From NCBI GenBank assembly GCA_003993805.1, contig RSEF01000003.1, positions 36,668,556 through 36,732,555 on the forward strand: a DNA stretch of 64,000 nt, written 5' to 3'. A program made the position numbers and the translations under genes. Within the stretch, counting starts at the first letter, position 1. Each line of letters starts with the position of its first letter. The stretch comes from Himantopus leucocephalus. Its lineage: Eukaryota; Chordata; Aves; Charadriiformes; Recurvirostridae. Below, piece by piece: positions 51,493-62,744 of this stretch. A model generated the notes under the pieces. The model was not told the DNA's origin. It saw nothing but the letters and a program-made list of their open reading frames with translations, and did not search any database.

Positions 51493-51884
51493 ACTGGGGT
51501 TGTTTAGTCTAGAGAAAAGGAGGCTGAGGGGAGACGTTCTTCCTCTCTACTTCTACCTGAAAGGCGGTTGTAGCAAGGTGGGGGTCAGTCTCTTTTCCCA
51601 AGTAACAAGTGATAAGAAAATAGGAAATGGCCTCAATTGCACCAGGGGAGATTTAGATTGGATATTAAGAAAAATTTCTTCACTGACAGAGTTATTAAAC
51701 ATCAGAGCAGGCTGCCTAGGGAAGTGGTTGCATCACCATCCCTGGAGGTATTCAAAAGACAGGTAGACGTGGTGCTCAGGGACACGGTTTAGTGGTGGTT
51801 TTGGCAGTGTTAGGTTGATGGTTGGACTTGATGATCTTAAAGGTCCCTTCCAACCTAGACAATTTTATGATTCTATGATTCTAA
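51493..51884 (+). mobile_element. CR1 LINE 3' portion, right of the gap
   Basis: ACTGGGGTTGTTTAGTCTAG, then GAAAAGGAGGCTGAGGGGAG, is the end of CR1 ORF2. It is followed by the typical late-ORF2 and 3' UTR blocks (AGGTTGATGGTTGGACTTGA, TCTTAAAGGTCCCTTCCAAC) and the terminal ATGATTCTATGATTCTA repeat. The sequence fits a CR1 subfamily common in birds other than galliforms and distinct from the copy at 2.2 kb. Frame-disrupting changes are present in the ORF part, so it is inactive. Confidence 0.95.
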
Positions 51885-54087
51885 GTCTTCCTTTCAGAGT
51901 CTCCTTTAAGAACAGAAAATGGAATTATTTCTAACTTCTGCCTGCGACACGTGCAGAGAAGAAAAACATCTCCAGAAATAGGAGATGAAGCAAATACTCT
52001 GTACCCACATGCATGACAAATGACCACAAAACTCATCTGACACTCAACCTGATTTTGAGATTGCTTATCAGTGACCTGTGGGTGGATGGAAGAAGAATTG
52101 CATTATTTCTTTATAATTCATGTTGAACCTGCAAAAAGTACACTCTTGCGTTGTGCTTTTCTGAACAAAGCCCATCATTAAGATAGTAGCTAAAAAATAG
52201 TATAAGGACAAAAAAGACTCCTCACAAATCAATCCTGAAAATAGTTGCTCCCACACTTGAGATGGCAGTTTCTGGCAATGGCTAATATATATATTCTAAG
52301 GACACTTATAAAATATGGAAGTTGTCCTGTCCTGACATTTAAAAGCAGATGCTTAAACAGCCCACAAAAGGGAAATTTCCATTGCTCTGTGAATCGTTAA
52401 CCTCCTCAGGAAGCCCTGTATGATGAAGACCATTCCAGATCACTTTATTTCATTACCACAGAAACTTCTGCAAAAGAGTTATTAGGAACTCAGTAGCCTA
52501 TTCTTAATACTTTACCTGCATCAGACCACTGTCTCTCATATGAAGCAGCACACAAAAGGTCCCCTTCCATTTTTTTCCTTCTTCTATTTGTACTTATTAG
52601 CCTTCAGACTATGATATGTCATGTTTAGCCCACTGTGTAATTGTGAAGGGGATGATGGTTCATTGCAGATACACTCCTGTGATTTTCCTGATCTGTTAAG
52701 AAAAAGCCTGATAGAACCAAAAAATGTGACTCAGGCTCACCCGGAGTTGTGCCTCACAACATTGAAAAAAATGCGGATACAGTTTTCTGAGGAAGATCTC
52801 TATGCAATGGCCTGTTACAAAAGCTGGTTTATACTCTTCCTTGTACATCTACTTCATAATCCCCTTAATAGGAAAATATGGTTCATTTTCAGTTTTGCTT
52901 GCCTAAATTTAATTTTCTTTTTAATGAAGACAATGGACAAAAAACATTAATAAAAGAAGATGGAATTGAAGAAAAGATACCACAGCAGATAAGGTCATGT
53001 CACAGGGAGTGGTCTGATCCTAAATTCATGAGAGAGAAATTGGGAGAGAAAAGTGCCCCAGAGCAAGATAAATTCCATTAAAAAGAGTTCATCTCACCAT
53101 CTGGACAGAGATTTGTTCCCTGATTGACTGGTTTCCAACACTGCAAACTCTTCTGCTATCAAACACCCCTCCCAGAACTTCCCAAACTACTTGAGTAACA
53201 GTTTGCCTAAGACCTGTTTAGGTTTCAGTGTCAATGTCAAGGGCTAGGTTAGAAGGAGGAAAAACTTCAAGGGCACAGACTGAAAAGGGGAAGCAAATAA
53301 AAAACAAACAAACAAACAAACAAACAGAGGGACATGACAGCAAAGCAGAATCCACCAACCATACTGAGACTTGCTATAGCTACTGAGGTAGATATGAGCG
53401 TGGGTAGGGTTAGCTAGGTATAAAGAGGTATCACACATTGTTTCACTTCTCATATTAGAAAACCATGCTGAAGCTTTGAGCACAGATACTTGCAAAGTAT
53501 GAATTTATCATTCTTTGACTAGTAACTTGTGCAACTCTAACTGGTAATGTGCAATTTTGAGCCTCCTCCAACTCCTAAGCCCACCCCAGTTTGGGCCGTC
53601 TTTCACGAGATCACTTGTGATATAAACATGCTAAGAGATTAGCTAAACAAAAATAAACTGAAAATGAATTGAATCAAACACATTAACTGCAAACCCCTTT
53701 TTACCATTCCAGATTTCTTTGCCTTACATTGCTGGGCAATGGATAAACACAAGAAAGGTGGAGAGCATAGTTTCAGACTTCTGTGTGATCATGTAAAACT
53801 CTGATCGGAGGAAGAGAGACAAGCTGGGATCACTCTTGGAGCTGAAAACTCACTGACTGCTTTCACCTATTGATTGTCATGCTTTCAGAGTGTTCATCTA
53901 TAGAAATGGACTTAATAAGAAAATGTGATCCTTGGAAAGGCATACTCTGTTATGGAAACTGGTGTGCTTCTTTCCAGAGATATTCTCATATCATTATTAC
54001 AATGCCTTGGTTGTTCACAGTACGGTGTCTTGCTATATATTTTTTCATTAACATCCCCAGGATTCCTGTGAAAGAGTCAGGCAAGGG
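51885..54087. other. Unique non-coding DNA
   Basis: No gene was recognised. A (CAAA)n microsatellite lies at 53299-53326. The open frame at 52621-52950 (109 codons) has an acceptor-like tract before it and a hydrophobic C-terminal half, but no recognisable family. Confidence 0.5.
53299..53326 (+). repeat. (CAAA)n tetranucleotide microsatellite
   Basis: Consecutive CAAA units after an A run. Simple sequence. Confidence 0.9.
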
Positions 54088-54219
54088 TTGTAAATACTAT
54101 TATCCTCATTTTACAGAAGGGAAATGAAGACCAAAGGGTACAATAATTTCTTCCTGGCTGTATACAGAGTTGGTGCTTAAGCCAGGATTTAGAACTCAGA
54201 ATCTTATAACACCAAGATC
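54088..54219 (+). repeat. Ancient MIR/CORE-type SINE relic
   Basis: ACTATTATCCTCATTTTACA followed by GAAGGGAAATGAAGACCAAA is the hallmark MIR core (TATTATCCCCATTTTACAGATGAGGAAACTGAGGC in the family). The later GAGTTGGTGCTTAAGCCAGG and TTTAGAACTCAGA words match the downstream AGTGGCAGAGC-GGATTCGAACCCAG part. It is a diverged, sense-oriented fossil. Confidence 0.75.
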
Positions 54220-54333
54220 CTTTCTTCAGCCCCATCACTTCGCAGTGGTGGCCCGAAGATACGAGAAGTGTAGCAACAAGAGTGCACACGAAATATTTTC
54301 CTCCCTCAGCTCCTTGCAACTCAACTATCTTCT
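54220..54333 (+). repeat. Left copy of a 114-base duplication abutting an N
   Basis: The segment is repeated at 54335-54448 with the same length and only two differences, both C here and T there at CpG/TpG sites. The two copies are separated only by the N at 54334. This points to unmerged overlapping contig ends and not to a biological duplication. Confidence 0.95.
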
Positions 54334-54334
54334 N
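54334..54334. other. Single N at a contig join
   Basis: One unknown base lies exactly between two near-identical 114-base copies, the mark of a minimal placeholder gap left by an assembler. Confidence 0.95.
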
Positions 54335-54448
54335 CTTTCTTCAGCCCCATCACTTCGCAGTGGTGGCCTGAAGATACGAGAAGTGTAGCAACAAGAGTGC
54401 ACATGAAATATTTTCCTCCCTCAGCTCCTTGCAACTCAACTATCTTCT
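54335..54448 (+). repeat. Right copy of the 114-base duplication
   Basis: Matches 54220-54333 at 112 of 114 positions. Unique sequence resumes at 54449. Frames that run through both copies are artefacts. Confidence 0.95.
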
Positions 54449-56383
54449 AACATATAAAATGACATACAGTCTTTGAAGACAATATACCTTCAAACTATGA
54501 AAGGAATTTGAGTGGTCTAATCACAAAATTCACATTTATTTGATTATTTCTCTGAAACCAATGAAGCATGCTTTGATTAACCATGTTTGAAGATAGATCA
54601 AAAATGGATAAGAGATTTTTGACAGAATTATCCAATTCAATTATGTCATGGACAAGGATAAAACTGAACCAATGTCAGACCTAAGGAGAATTATTCTGAG
54701 TTATACTTAACTGAAAAATGAAGCTTGGAATGAAAATGTAGAACTAGGATGCTATAACAGGGTGTTAAATGCTGCTTAATTACTGCCTCTTTAATGATAC
54801 GGTACAGCAACATAGCATAAGACTCTGTATATGTGTTGTAATAACTATTTTATCACTTGGCAGCCATATAGATTAATGAATTTTTCAGTGTGCTATGTGC
54901 CTGTCTATCGTATCAGGAAAAAAAGGAGAGTCATGAAGAAACAGGGTGGAACACAGTGAGATGGTAGGCAAGGGGAGCTGCTGTGTGTTTCTGGTGGGAA
55001 AGCTGGAGCATGGGCTGCAGGAGGCCCCTTCCAGGTTCAGGTCAACTTCTCCACACATCATATAACTGAGACTGCAAAGAAGCAGGCACAAGAATTGTTT
55101 CAGGTTGTTCTTTTTCAGTTCAGATTTCAGTCCCATAATACCTTCTTTTTGTCTTTACAGTGCTGCATGCTGGATCCACAGTGTTTAGTAGTGTAATCCC
55201 ATTGATTGCATTGTACTTTTACCTTGGCCTAAATGATCACTCCTTCTCCTTTATTTAGCATTAATATTCTTTTTCCTTTTTCTGTGTAGAAGGAGGAATA
55301 TGACTCGGTACGCATCTTAGCATATATTCTATGCTGTTCAGGTGCAAGTAGTGCTCTCGTCAATAGAGTACTTGAACTTCTTCCAGAAGTGCCCCCTGCC
55401 CTTCTTCTGAGTCACTCAATAGTCATTAATGTTTAATGGCTGGAGGAATGGGTGAGAGATAAAAGACAGAGAAGCATGCACAGCAGATTTTGCTCTGCAG
55501 AGAAACCTGGTGACCCTTACTGTGTCTCTGTTTTTTTTCACAGTGCAACCAGGAAGCCCGCTAAATCCTACTTAATGCAAGTGATGATGACTTAGGATAA
55601 AGCAAAACAAAACCGAAAAATGATACAGAATTCTTTAATGGTATTTGTTCCCAAACGTATCATCATTTAGGCGCTAAAGCTTTCTCTGTAGAAGGTTAAA
55701 CTTAAGATGAGTTCCTTTTCAACACAATGATACAGTACAACAGTCCAAATTTTAGGCAAATATATTTTATTAGGTTTCCTCCAGCATGGCCAGAATAGCA
55801 TGCCTTCAGGACTTTCATACTGACTTTCAGGTTGCCCTTGCCTGCTAGGAAAACCTTTAAAATTTAAAGGAAAAAAATCATTTGTACGTTCTGCAAGCTG
55901 AGGAAAGAAATCCTACTTGGTATGATTTGCTATAATGATAAATTTATCAGAAGCTGTTCATTTTATCTGCTGCAGAACTGCTCTTTGATGGCATTAATCT
56001 GCAGTAATGATTACAGGAAAGTAATTCAAAGCTGTTCAAAGGGAAAGGTGACATGATGCTTTCCATCTCTTTTCTGAATGGTGCCTCAGATTCTTCAATA
56101 AATTACAGATGTAGAGAGAGAAAAGATGGGCCATATGCAGCTGAATATTTTGGGGAATCTGGAAACATGGAGAAATAAGAGCAACACTTAAACTACATTT
56201 GCAATAAAATATGTGTTGCAGATTCCAGGTAGACCTTTTACAGTGAAAGGCACCAGAGTCAAAATTTTCCATTAACTGTCAGTGAAAATGAACTACAAAT
56301 TAACAGTAAATTAATGTTTAGTAATATTTCAGGTGAAGTGGATTCATGGTAGCTTTTTGCATGGCCTTTTCAAAACAAGAAGA
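54449..56383. other. Unique non-coding DNA with one acceptor-flanked open frame
   Basis: No known gene was recognised. At 55290-55436 a 49-codon frame without an internal ATG start follows a strong acceptor-like tract (see next entry). Another acceptor-like tract ends near 55543 (CTGTTTTTTTTCACAG) and is followed by a 16-codon frame ending in TAG. A 17-base perfect palindrome (CCTTTAAA-A-TTTAAAGG) lies at 55854-55870. Confidence 0.45.
55290..55436 (+). other. Open frame directly after an acceptor-like tract, unrecognised
   Basis: The tract CTTTTTCCTTTTTCTGTGTAG ends at 55289. From the next base a frame is open for 48 codons to a TAA at 55434-55436. It begins KEEYDSVRILAYILCC and continues with a hydrophobic Leu/Val-rich stretch. 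It could be a terminal coding exon. There is no AATAAA close behind, no partner exon is identified, and no family is recognised, so chance is likely. Confidence 0.15.
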
Positions 56384-56650
56384 GATTCTATGACTGGTTG
56401 TAAGAGATCTCTGGAGCTCATCTAGTCAGATCTTTGAAGAGGATTTCTTGGCTCTCAAGAGACCAAGTCGCATAGCCTTTGGCTAGGTGTATATGAAAAC
56501 ACCCATGGATGCAGAGTCTATGACTTCCCTGGTGACCTGGGCAAAGCTGTACTTCATATTTGCAAGAATGCTTTTCCTTCTATCCAGACTGAGACTTCCA
56601 AGCTGCAACCTGTGGTCACTGTCTTTTGCTTCACTGCTTCTCCTTGTTTT
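56384..56650 (-). mobile_element. Old, strongly diverged CR1 LINE 3' region, antisense
   Basis: The left edge ATTCTATGACTGGTTGTAAG and following GATCTCTGGAGCTCATCTAG is the reverse complement of a CR1 3' terminus. Further right, ATGACTTCCCTGGTGACCTG and CTTTTCCTTCTATCCAGACT correspond to successive antisense blocks of avian CR1 (the ACCTCTCTGGGCAACCTG and TTTTTCCTTATATCCAG words). Order and spacing agree, but many positions differ, so the copy is old. Similarity becomes unclear beyond about 56650. Confidence 0.7.
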
Positions 56651-57019
56651 ACCAAATAACTTCTCAAGTTATTAGAAATCAATGCAATATTGCTCCCTGC
56701 CTCCCATCTCCACTTTGTTGAGAACAACTCCTAAATTGTGTGGAATCGTAGGATTATTCACAAGCTTATCAGACACTCAATAAGCTGCCATTTTATGGTC
56801 TACTTCAGGTGCAGTACTCTAGAAGGAGACGTGATATCACCACTGTGAAATTTAGAACTGGAGTAACTGTGAAGATCCTTTTGCACAGCTTTAGCAGAGT
56901 CAAAAAGCCATCTGTTATGTCTGCACAGGTATTTGAGAAGTATTGAAGGTCTACCCTGAGACACTGCAGTGCCCTGTCTGCAACCCACACCACCAGCCCT
57001 TAAAACAGCTCTAGGAGGA
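56651..57019. other. Unique or very diverged sequence
   Basis: It may be a further extension of the old antisense CR1, but the similarity is too weak to claim. No coding feature is supported. Confidence 0.4.
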
Positions 57020-57156
57020 TGTGCTCATGTCCATGTTCTCTGTAGTTTTGAGAGATGCCATGATCCCACAGGCCACCCAAGTCATGACCCAGAAGGCTAT
57101 AGAGAAACTCACGCTCCACCAGGCTCCCACACACTACGCTTATCCACCCCACAGCA
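57020..57156 (+). repeat. Left copy of a 137/138-base duplication abutting an N
   Basis: Matches 57158-57295 with five substitutions, all transitions, and one single-base indel (CAGAAGG here, CAGCAAGG there). The only base between the copies is the N at 57157. An unmerged allelic contig overlap is the simplest reading. Confidence 0.93.
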
Positions 57157-57157
57157 N
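57157..57157. other. Single N at a contig join
   Basis: Unknown base placed exactly at the junction of the two copies. Confidence 0.95.
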
Positions 57158-57295
57158 CGTGCTCATGTCCATGCTCTCTGTAGTTTTGAGGGGTGCCATG
57201 ATCCCACAGGCCACCCAAGTCATGACCCAGCAAGGCTATAGAGAAACTCATGCTCCACCAGGCTCCCACACACTACGCTTATCCACCCCACAGCA
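57158..57295 (+). repeat. Right copy of the 137/138-base duplication
   Basis: Begins CGTGCTCATG where the left copy has TGTGCTCATG, a CpG-type difference. Unique sequence resumes at 57296. The apparent repeat proteins encoded here on both strands arise from this join. Confidence 0.93.
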
Positions 57296-60200
57296 ATGGT
57301 CACACTTGCCTTACCATCTGGTCCTGAGCATCCATGATTATCTCATGGCCTGAGTGTATGCTGACCAGCTACAGGTAGCCAGGCAGAGACTGCAGGAAGG
57401 AGACTCAGCTGAGGTGTACATATATTCCGAAAGCCCCAAGTCCCATATGAAGCCTGGCAGTGATACTTACACCGATACAGGCAATACCTGAAGTTATGTT
57501 TCCTGCTGTCACACCTCATAGATCACTGTGCCCTGCCATCTGCCCAGCTTCTTGGTGAGCTCCAGCCACGCTCACTGACAGCAGCAGACAGCCCTCCAGC
57601 TTACACCATTTCTGGTCCATGGCTAACAGTTGTGTTGCTTGTGTTTCCTGCTCGGCAGAGCAGGCCTGGCACTGTGTGGAAAGCTGAAGGGTAGGAAATG
57701 GTTACACTTACCCACTTCAAGTCTTGCTTTTCTATGGGGTTTGGGAGGATGGGAAGTAGAAATGAAAGATCTATGCCCTGTTGACAAGATGTATCTTCAA
57801 GTGAAGGAAGTTTGATTGCCTTTTCCCCAGGAAAGGCCACATGAAGGAGGATCCTTTGCCACAACAACAGCAAGGACAGTACTCTTGTGGCCTCACAGCC
57901 ACCGTTCTAGAAAAACATCAATGCCCTTTGCATAGAGGTATTTATTTTCTGGGCCACTGTAGCATGCTCTGCAACAGTCAGTTAACCCCTGGACGAAAAG
58001 CAGATCAAAACTGGCTGCTCACTGAGCCAAGAATGCCAATAAAACCCATTGCAGCTGTGTTTCTTAAAATGAAACCTCAGGCTAGCATTCTGCTGTGGCA
58101 TCTGTACGTGGCCCTGTGAAAGCAGAACTTCGCAATGCTCAACAGATTGTGATTTGGGTCAAGTGGGAAATCAGGATTTCTCTTTCAGTTACTCATTAAA
58201 TTCTCACCCCCAAAAGTCCAGAGGAAGCCATGATGTACAATTATTGTTTGCATTCACATAAATTATAGAGATTGTAGGAATGATTTCTACTTTTTTCTGT
58301 CTTCCCTCTGCATCCTGATCCTGTACCTGAAGACTAAATGTAGGCTGAGAATCATGAACTTCCAAGTAGAGAATAAAAAATGCAGCAATGTCAACTGCCT
58401 GCTATGTAAGCTCCCCTGTGTCTTTGTTTGAAATGATGGTCTCCTGTATTCTTCTCCTGACAAAACCAAATTTTAGTCTTCTTCCTGTGCCGGCCAAAGG
58501 AAGTGCAAGGTGATGGGCATGAGACAAGACTCCCGTTGCAGGGGGATGAAACTACTGACAGGAATGTTCAGGCATTCCAGAGCTGGGGAGACTGATAAGG
58601 AGCTTCTAAAACAAATCCTTCAAAACTTTCTAACATGCACCTTGATAAATAAAGGGAGAAAACTGTTTCTGGGGCAGAAGAAGGGCGGGGCTAGGAAAAA
58701 TGCTGTGAAACTAAAGCTTCTCTTTCTTGCTTTGTTTCTGCCTTATCCAACCTGGAGATGGTTCAGTTGCCAACTTTCTTGGGTGCCTTAGCCAAGGCAT
58801 TGTTCAGCTCACTGCATATGCAGCAGTATGATAATGGATTTGTGGTGAAGCTCCTGCCAGAGTTAAAAAGAGAGAGATGTGTATTCAGCTTGTGATCATT
58901 GCTCATCTGCCTCCATCTGTCTCAGGATCTCCTACAAAAACGCCCACCAGCACAGTGACATCTGACCAAGAATTCTCATGGAACAATCAAAACAGCATGT
59001 GAAGATGCACATTGCTTTGCAGAAAGGTGTCACCTTCTGCAGGTGGATGCTGTATCTGGTCCAGCTGGGTGTCTCTTCACTTGCAGTTGTCTCAGTAAGT
59101 AGGTTTCAGTAACACTCTTGGATATACATAGAGTGCCTTATCTTATTGCATAGTGGTGTAGGGGTACCCTTTCAGAGGCACCAGGCTGCTATTGTGGTAC
59201 GTGGAAGCTTAGTAAAAATGATGCTGGGTATGTTGCCTTGGACATATCATTTGTGAAATATGCACTGGGCATAGTAGCTTCCTGGTGTTGGGACATGGCA
59301 GGAGGGTGCACTGATAGGGATTATCCTGAACGTCCTTCCAGCATAAATGCAGGTAGACGTGGCACCTTCCGGTACAGGTAAATATGGAGCACCCTTGGAG
59401 GGGTGATTCCCAAGTGAGCATCATCTCTTTTTGGCTATGTGCAAACAGCTTGGGTGTTGTAGTATGGCTGTCACTGACATACGCCTGTATGACACATCAG
59501 CTGGAATAACATCATCTTGCTCCTGAAGGCATTCTTGGAGTTAAGCATCGCAAGAAGCTAGCGCATTTGGCTTTGACTATGTTCAGAGCATCTTGATCCA
59601 TATAGACAAAGCGAATGAGAATATGGGATTTGATTAATTCATTACTGAGTGTTCTCCTTTGTTTCAGGTGAAGCAGTCTGGAAAAAAAAAAAAAATTGCA
59701 AGGTCTTAACCGCAGTGGTACTGAACAAGCACGGTTTAAAATGAATCCAAGGGGAGGAATATTTACCAGCATTCATCAATGGTAAAAATCTTCTCTGCTA
59801 TAAACATCAGAGAAGGCAGGCTTAAGTAAATGCCAAATGTTTTGAAAATCATGTCCTAACGATTTTCTTTAGGTGCATAAGAGAATATATCCTTCCAATA
59901 ACTACAACACTGAGGATAGGACTGTAAAGCAGCAGAGCTGAGGAAAAAAAAAGAATTTTCCTAATTAAGACACAAAAAAGCAAACGGTAAAATACCCACT
60001 TTTATACAATAAGCACATGAACTCTTTCCAGTGATGACTAGAAGGGAAAATGTGAAGCCTATGTTCAGAAATTAGAACAATTTTGCAAGGAAAATGCTCT
60101 TAAAGACAGTGGCAAAAAAACTTTAGTTCTTTTTTTTCCTAATCCATCTTGAGAATTTACAGTATTTGGAGAACAATGTGTCTGTTTTGCTACAAAGCTA

Positions 60201-62476
60201 CCTATGAGCATGCCAAAAAATTGTAGAAAGAAGGAAACAGAGGCATTTGGAGGATGTGTGTGTTGACTGGAGCCAGTGTTTAAAATATAGAACAATTACA
60301 ATCACACCGTCACAGTTTGACAGTGCACATTTCTTCACAGAACTAAAACTAGTAATAATGTCTAGCTTTTCTGCAGTATTTCTCATCGGGAGATCTCAAA
60401 GCATCATTGATCGCAGCTATTACAGCTCAGCCACAGGCATCCCTGACAGCACATCCCTGACTGTCCATACTATCCTGGCCTAGGAGAAGTGCTGAGACAC
60501 TATGCAGCCCTACATGCAGCTGTTACTCACATCCCTGGCAAATCACACTCGAAGACACCCATGGAAACTAAAACATGTCCTGAAGAAAATGGTGTCAAAA
60601 TGTCATCAGGCCCATATCACTGCAGGTTTTATCACACTGCAGGTGCACTAGGACTGGAGACCTCCCTTACTCAGGGGCACACTCAATGATAATGTTATGC
60701 TGATTCTGAAGGCACATTACTAACCCATCCTGGTAAGGAAAGGCAGCTGCAATGCCTTGATAATCAGCAGTAGATCCGCATAGCCCCAAAAGTTTGACAT
60801 GACTATAGAATACTGCAGGGACAAATGAGAAGCTGAAAATGGAAACCAGTAGGAGAATTTTTTTGATGACTAAAGACCACAGGATTGGGGTAGAAAGAAG
60901 GAGTAATATTTTCTTTCTCTCGGGTTTTGATTTTGACTTCTGTACAGCTAGATAACTGGTGCTTTTACATCTAATGAACATGGACAAATTTTTATGAATG
61001 CAGAGGTGGGCGTAGCCCAAAGTCCAGGCTCAAGAAACTCTAGAACAGAGATGCAAAGAGCCCTTATATTTGTTCATTGCAGTTCTTTAGACACATTTGT
61101 GCTGAAAGAACAAATTTCTTTCCTACTTTGAAGGTATAGGCCAGATCATAGCAGGTCTTTCTCTTCTTTCTCTTAGTGATCACAGCCATGAAAAAGCTTC
61201 TAGGCATATCTAATCTCAAAAAACATCAAGATTACAACCTTATTATGGTAGCCCAAGGCATGGGTTGCAATATCAAAACATGATTACTCATATTGCATAA
61301 TTACTCACATGCTCCCTGCAACATGGCTCCTGCCAGTCCTCCAGGCAGCACCCAGGAACGTTCAGGTAGCTACATGTGGCAGGACCATTCCCAATGGGCT
61401 GCACGATGAAATCTTTTTGAGTATTTTAGAAGAGAAGATAGCTTAGGTTCTGTAGATGGGAGCTGTGCCAGCCCATTTGCTCTAAGAGCCAGAGAACAGG
61501 CCTATTTGATCTTAAGCAACAAACGTAGCCTGAAAGCCTGAAACGACCATATTAAACAGGTGACCCATCTCTCAGAAGAGGCCTGTTGAGCATGAGTATC
61601 AATGACATTAGAGAGAAAGAAGAATGTCCGTGCATGTAAATGTTTTACCTGGTTTTCTATGCTTCCAATGGGAAAGAAATAAAGGGAATAATTGTTGGCC
61701 AGCTTGCAGGTCTACCTCCCTACCATTGACTAAAACAGCTGAAAACAAAAAGCTATGCTTGAGTTACAGCCACAGCAGAGTATTACTGTACAGTGAATTG
61801 AAACTCAGTGACTGGGTGCTGTTATGATTCCAAGCTGACTTAGTAGCTTGGAATAGAAATTAGTTTTAATAGCAAAAGAATCACAAAGCAGGCTCCCAAA
61901 ATCAGGTAGTCTGCAACAGTCTCATTCATGGATGTGGTAGGGTTCACATTCCTCACTTGCACATTCATAAACATACTTCTGATTTTCTTTGTTCATACAG
62001 AAGTGATAGGAAAGCATCAGAGAAGGTTCTTTTCTAGAGAATCAAGAAAAAGGTAGAGAGAAGCCAGTACAAAAGACCGACAAGACTTCAGGAATGCGGG
62101 AGGCTTGCACATCTGTTTTGCCAGTAATACTAAATATACACATAATACTTAATGATAGTAAAGAGTACAAAAATGGAGTTATATTTGTTCCCTTCTATAT
62201 TCACCTCTTCTGTCTGATCTTTTAACACAGGACACAAAATTTCCCCAAGTAGCTCTTGCACTGAGCTTATATGCTGTGGATGAAGAAAAGAAGTGGTTTT
62301 TTGGAGAAGACATCCTACCCTGATTTAAGGGTACTGAGACAATGAGATCAAATTTCTCACTTAGCCTTCTCTGTATTAAGCTAAACACATAGAAGTTCTT
62401 TAGCATCCAGCTGGAAGACACATCTTCCAGAAACAAAAAACTACTTGAAAACACTCTCCTGTGTTGTATTTATACA
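57296..62476. other. Unique non-coding DNA
   Basis: No known gene or clear repeat was recognised. Short frames (57841-58119, 58510-58791, 60247-60483, antisense 60667-61020) have no domains I can identify. An A14 run lies near 59679-59693. Confidence 0.5.
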
Positions 62477-62609
62477 TGCTCCTGTTTGCTAACTTATTTT
62501 CCAAAGCATGGACTCCGTAGGGTACACAATACACCACAGACTGCAATGGTTTCACTATTGCAATACTGTAATGTTTCCTCTTCTCTTCACAGTCCCCTGT
62601 TTGAGCACC
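62477..62609 (+). repeat. Left copy of a 133/134-base duplication abutting an N
   Basis: Matches 62611-62744 with four substitutions, all transitions, and one single-base indel (CAATACTGTAATG here, CAATACCTGTAATG there). The copies are separated only by the N at 62610. Same signature as at 54.3 and 57.2 kb. Confidence 0.94.
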
Positions 62610-62610
62610 N
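62610..62610. other. Single N at a contig join
   Basis: Unknown base placed exactly between the two copies. Confidence 0.95.
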
Positions 62611-62744
62611 CGCTCCTGTTTGCTAACTTATTTTCCAAAGTATGGACTCTGTAGGGTACACAATACACCACAGACTGCAACGGTTTCACTATTGCAATAC
62701 CTGTAATGTTTCCTCTTCTCTTCACAGTCCCCTGTTTGAGCACC
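62611..62744 (+). repeat. Right copy of the 133/134-base duplication
   Basis: Begins CGCTCCTG where the left copy has TGCTCCTG. Unique sequence resumes at 62745. The antisense frame 62555-62809 spans the join and is not real. Confidence 0.94.

Noticed and set aside
54170..54388. ORF spanning the N at 54334
   Set aside because: It crosses a join between two copies of the same sequence and has no recognisable domain.
56969..57353. Apparent repeat-containing proteins on both strands around 57.0-57.35 kb
   Set aside because: The repeated peptides come from the duplicated segment on each side of the N at 57157, which is most likely an assembly artefact.
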